From Aporrectodea caliginosa (taxonomy: Eukaryota; Annelida; Clitellata; Crassiclitellata; Lumbricidae), in contig JACEVL010000062.1 of assembly GCA_020284085.1 (NCBI GenBank), positions 4,026,110 through 4,090,109 on the forward strand: 64,000 nt of DNA, read 5' to 3'. This document shows, in pieces, positions 63,496-64,000 of the stretch. Every line of letters starts with the position of its first letter. The stretch's first letter is position 1. The notes under the pieces were generated by a model. That model was not told where the DNA came from and made no database searches. It saw only the letters and a list, made by a program, of their open reading frames with translations. Both the position numbers and the translations under genes were made by a program.

Positions 63496-64000
63496 TATTG
63501 TATCTATATATTTATAAAGCGCTTCTCACAGTGCTCACCAATCAGAGGCGCACCCAGTGTGAATGACCCAGACAAAAAAGTGGTCTTAAGACAACGAAAG
63601 GAGGCACTTGGACCACCAGTTCATGAGGAGGAACGTGTTAATGAAGGGAGCTGATTCCATAGGGCAGGGTCAATGAAGGCAAAATCTTGGAAGTAGGGCT
63701 ATTAAGCTGGCCGCAGCATTTAGAACTGACTGAAGAGAGGAGAGACAGACTTTTGGGAGGCCAACAAGAGAGAGTGACAGTAATCAACTAGGAATCAATG
63801 AAGGCATCAACAACAGAGGTAAAAACGGAGGAGGAGAGGTGCGTCGGCTTGATCTGAGCCGTCAGAGTTGCAAGTAGGAAGATGGCTTAAGATTAGCGAT
63901 GCGTTTCATAAAGTTAAGCGTGGTGTCGAGGACTACACTAAGACCTCGATCGCTAGAGTGGAAAGCAGCGGACAGGAATCTCTCAGCAAGAAGAAGGTAG
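63496..64000 (-). mobile_element. L2/CR1-type LINE remnant at window edge
   Basis: On the - strand, decayed frames recall LINE reverse transcriptase C termini (LVGLPK, LQSVLNAA-like words, then PYGISSLH). The tail near 63496 reads GAAGCGCTTTATAAATATA. It is a different subfamily from the copy at 23133 and runs off the right edge. Confidence 0.6.

Overview
The window is animal (eukaryotic) DNA. It is intron-rich, with GT-AG splice sites, AT-rich introns, microsatellites and many short DNA transposons, LINE and SINE remnants. The frequent AGGCCTA-type words and a Ty3/Gypsy element that looks related to the deuterostome Gmr1 group suggest a marine deuterostome invertebrate, probably an echinoderm. 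This is an inference; species cannot be read from the window.

Two host genes are clear and face each other tail to tail. On the + strand, 5803-39212 holds the 3' part of a filamin gene: 25 exons and about 1,240 codons. They encode one partial and twelve complete filamin Ig repeats, a hinge-like linker before the last three repeats, and the stop codon. The actin-binding domain and earlier repeats lie outside the left edge or are absent. On the - strand, 58673-49246 holds a complete five-exon CNNM (ancient conserved domain / cyclin M) membrane transporter gene of about 806 residues. It has a signal peptide, a DUF21 membrane domain, paired CBS domains and a cyclic-nucleotide-binding-like domain. 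About 10 kb of non-coding DNA separates the two stop codons.

The rest is mostly repeats. Left edge: a 185-bp satellite array (1-2234). Filamin introns: a young 5.2-kb LTR retrotransposon (16620-21800) on the opposite strand, which has gag, protease and an integrase zinc-binding domain but no reverse transcriptase. They also hold a 31-copy, 69-bp minisatellite (26683-28820), L2/CR1-type LINE 3' ends, tRNA-derived SINEs, hAT-type MITEs with 8-bp target duplications, and two very short TTAA-flanked palindromic elements. Between the genes: a nested MITE-in-LINE insertion, a G-rich 43-bp minisatellite (42184-43020) and a TA-flanked MITE. Inside the CNNM introns: a third TTAA palindrome, a 122-bp tandem duplication and a MITE with inverted arrays of an ACAAAACGGCGCA-type word. 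Right of CNNM: further MITEs (59412-59879, 60123-60459, 61520-62069), microsatellites and a LINE remnant at the edge.

The two genes show no functional link beyond being neighbours: filamin cross-links actin, and CNNM handles divalent cations at membranes. I found no bacterial-style operon, CRISPR array or defence system. The most unusual objects are the RT-less LTR element with a long open C-terminal extension, the minimal TTAA palindromes, and the element with clustered GCGCCGTTTTGT words.
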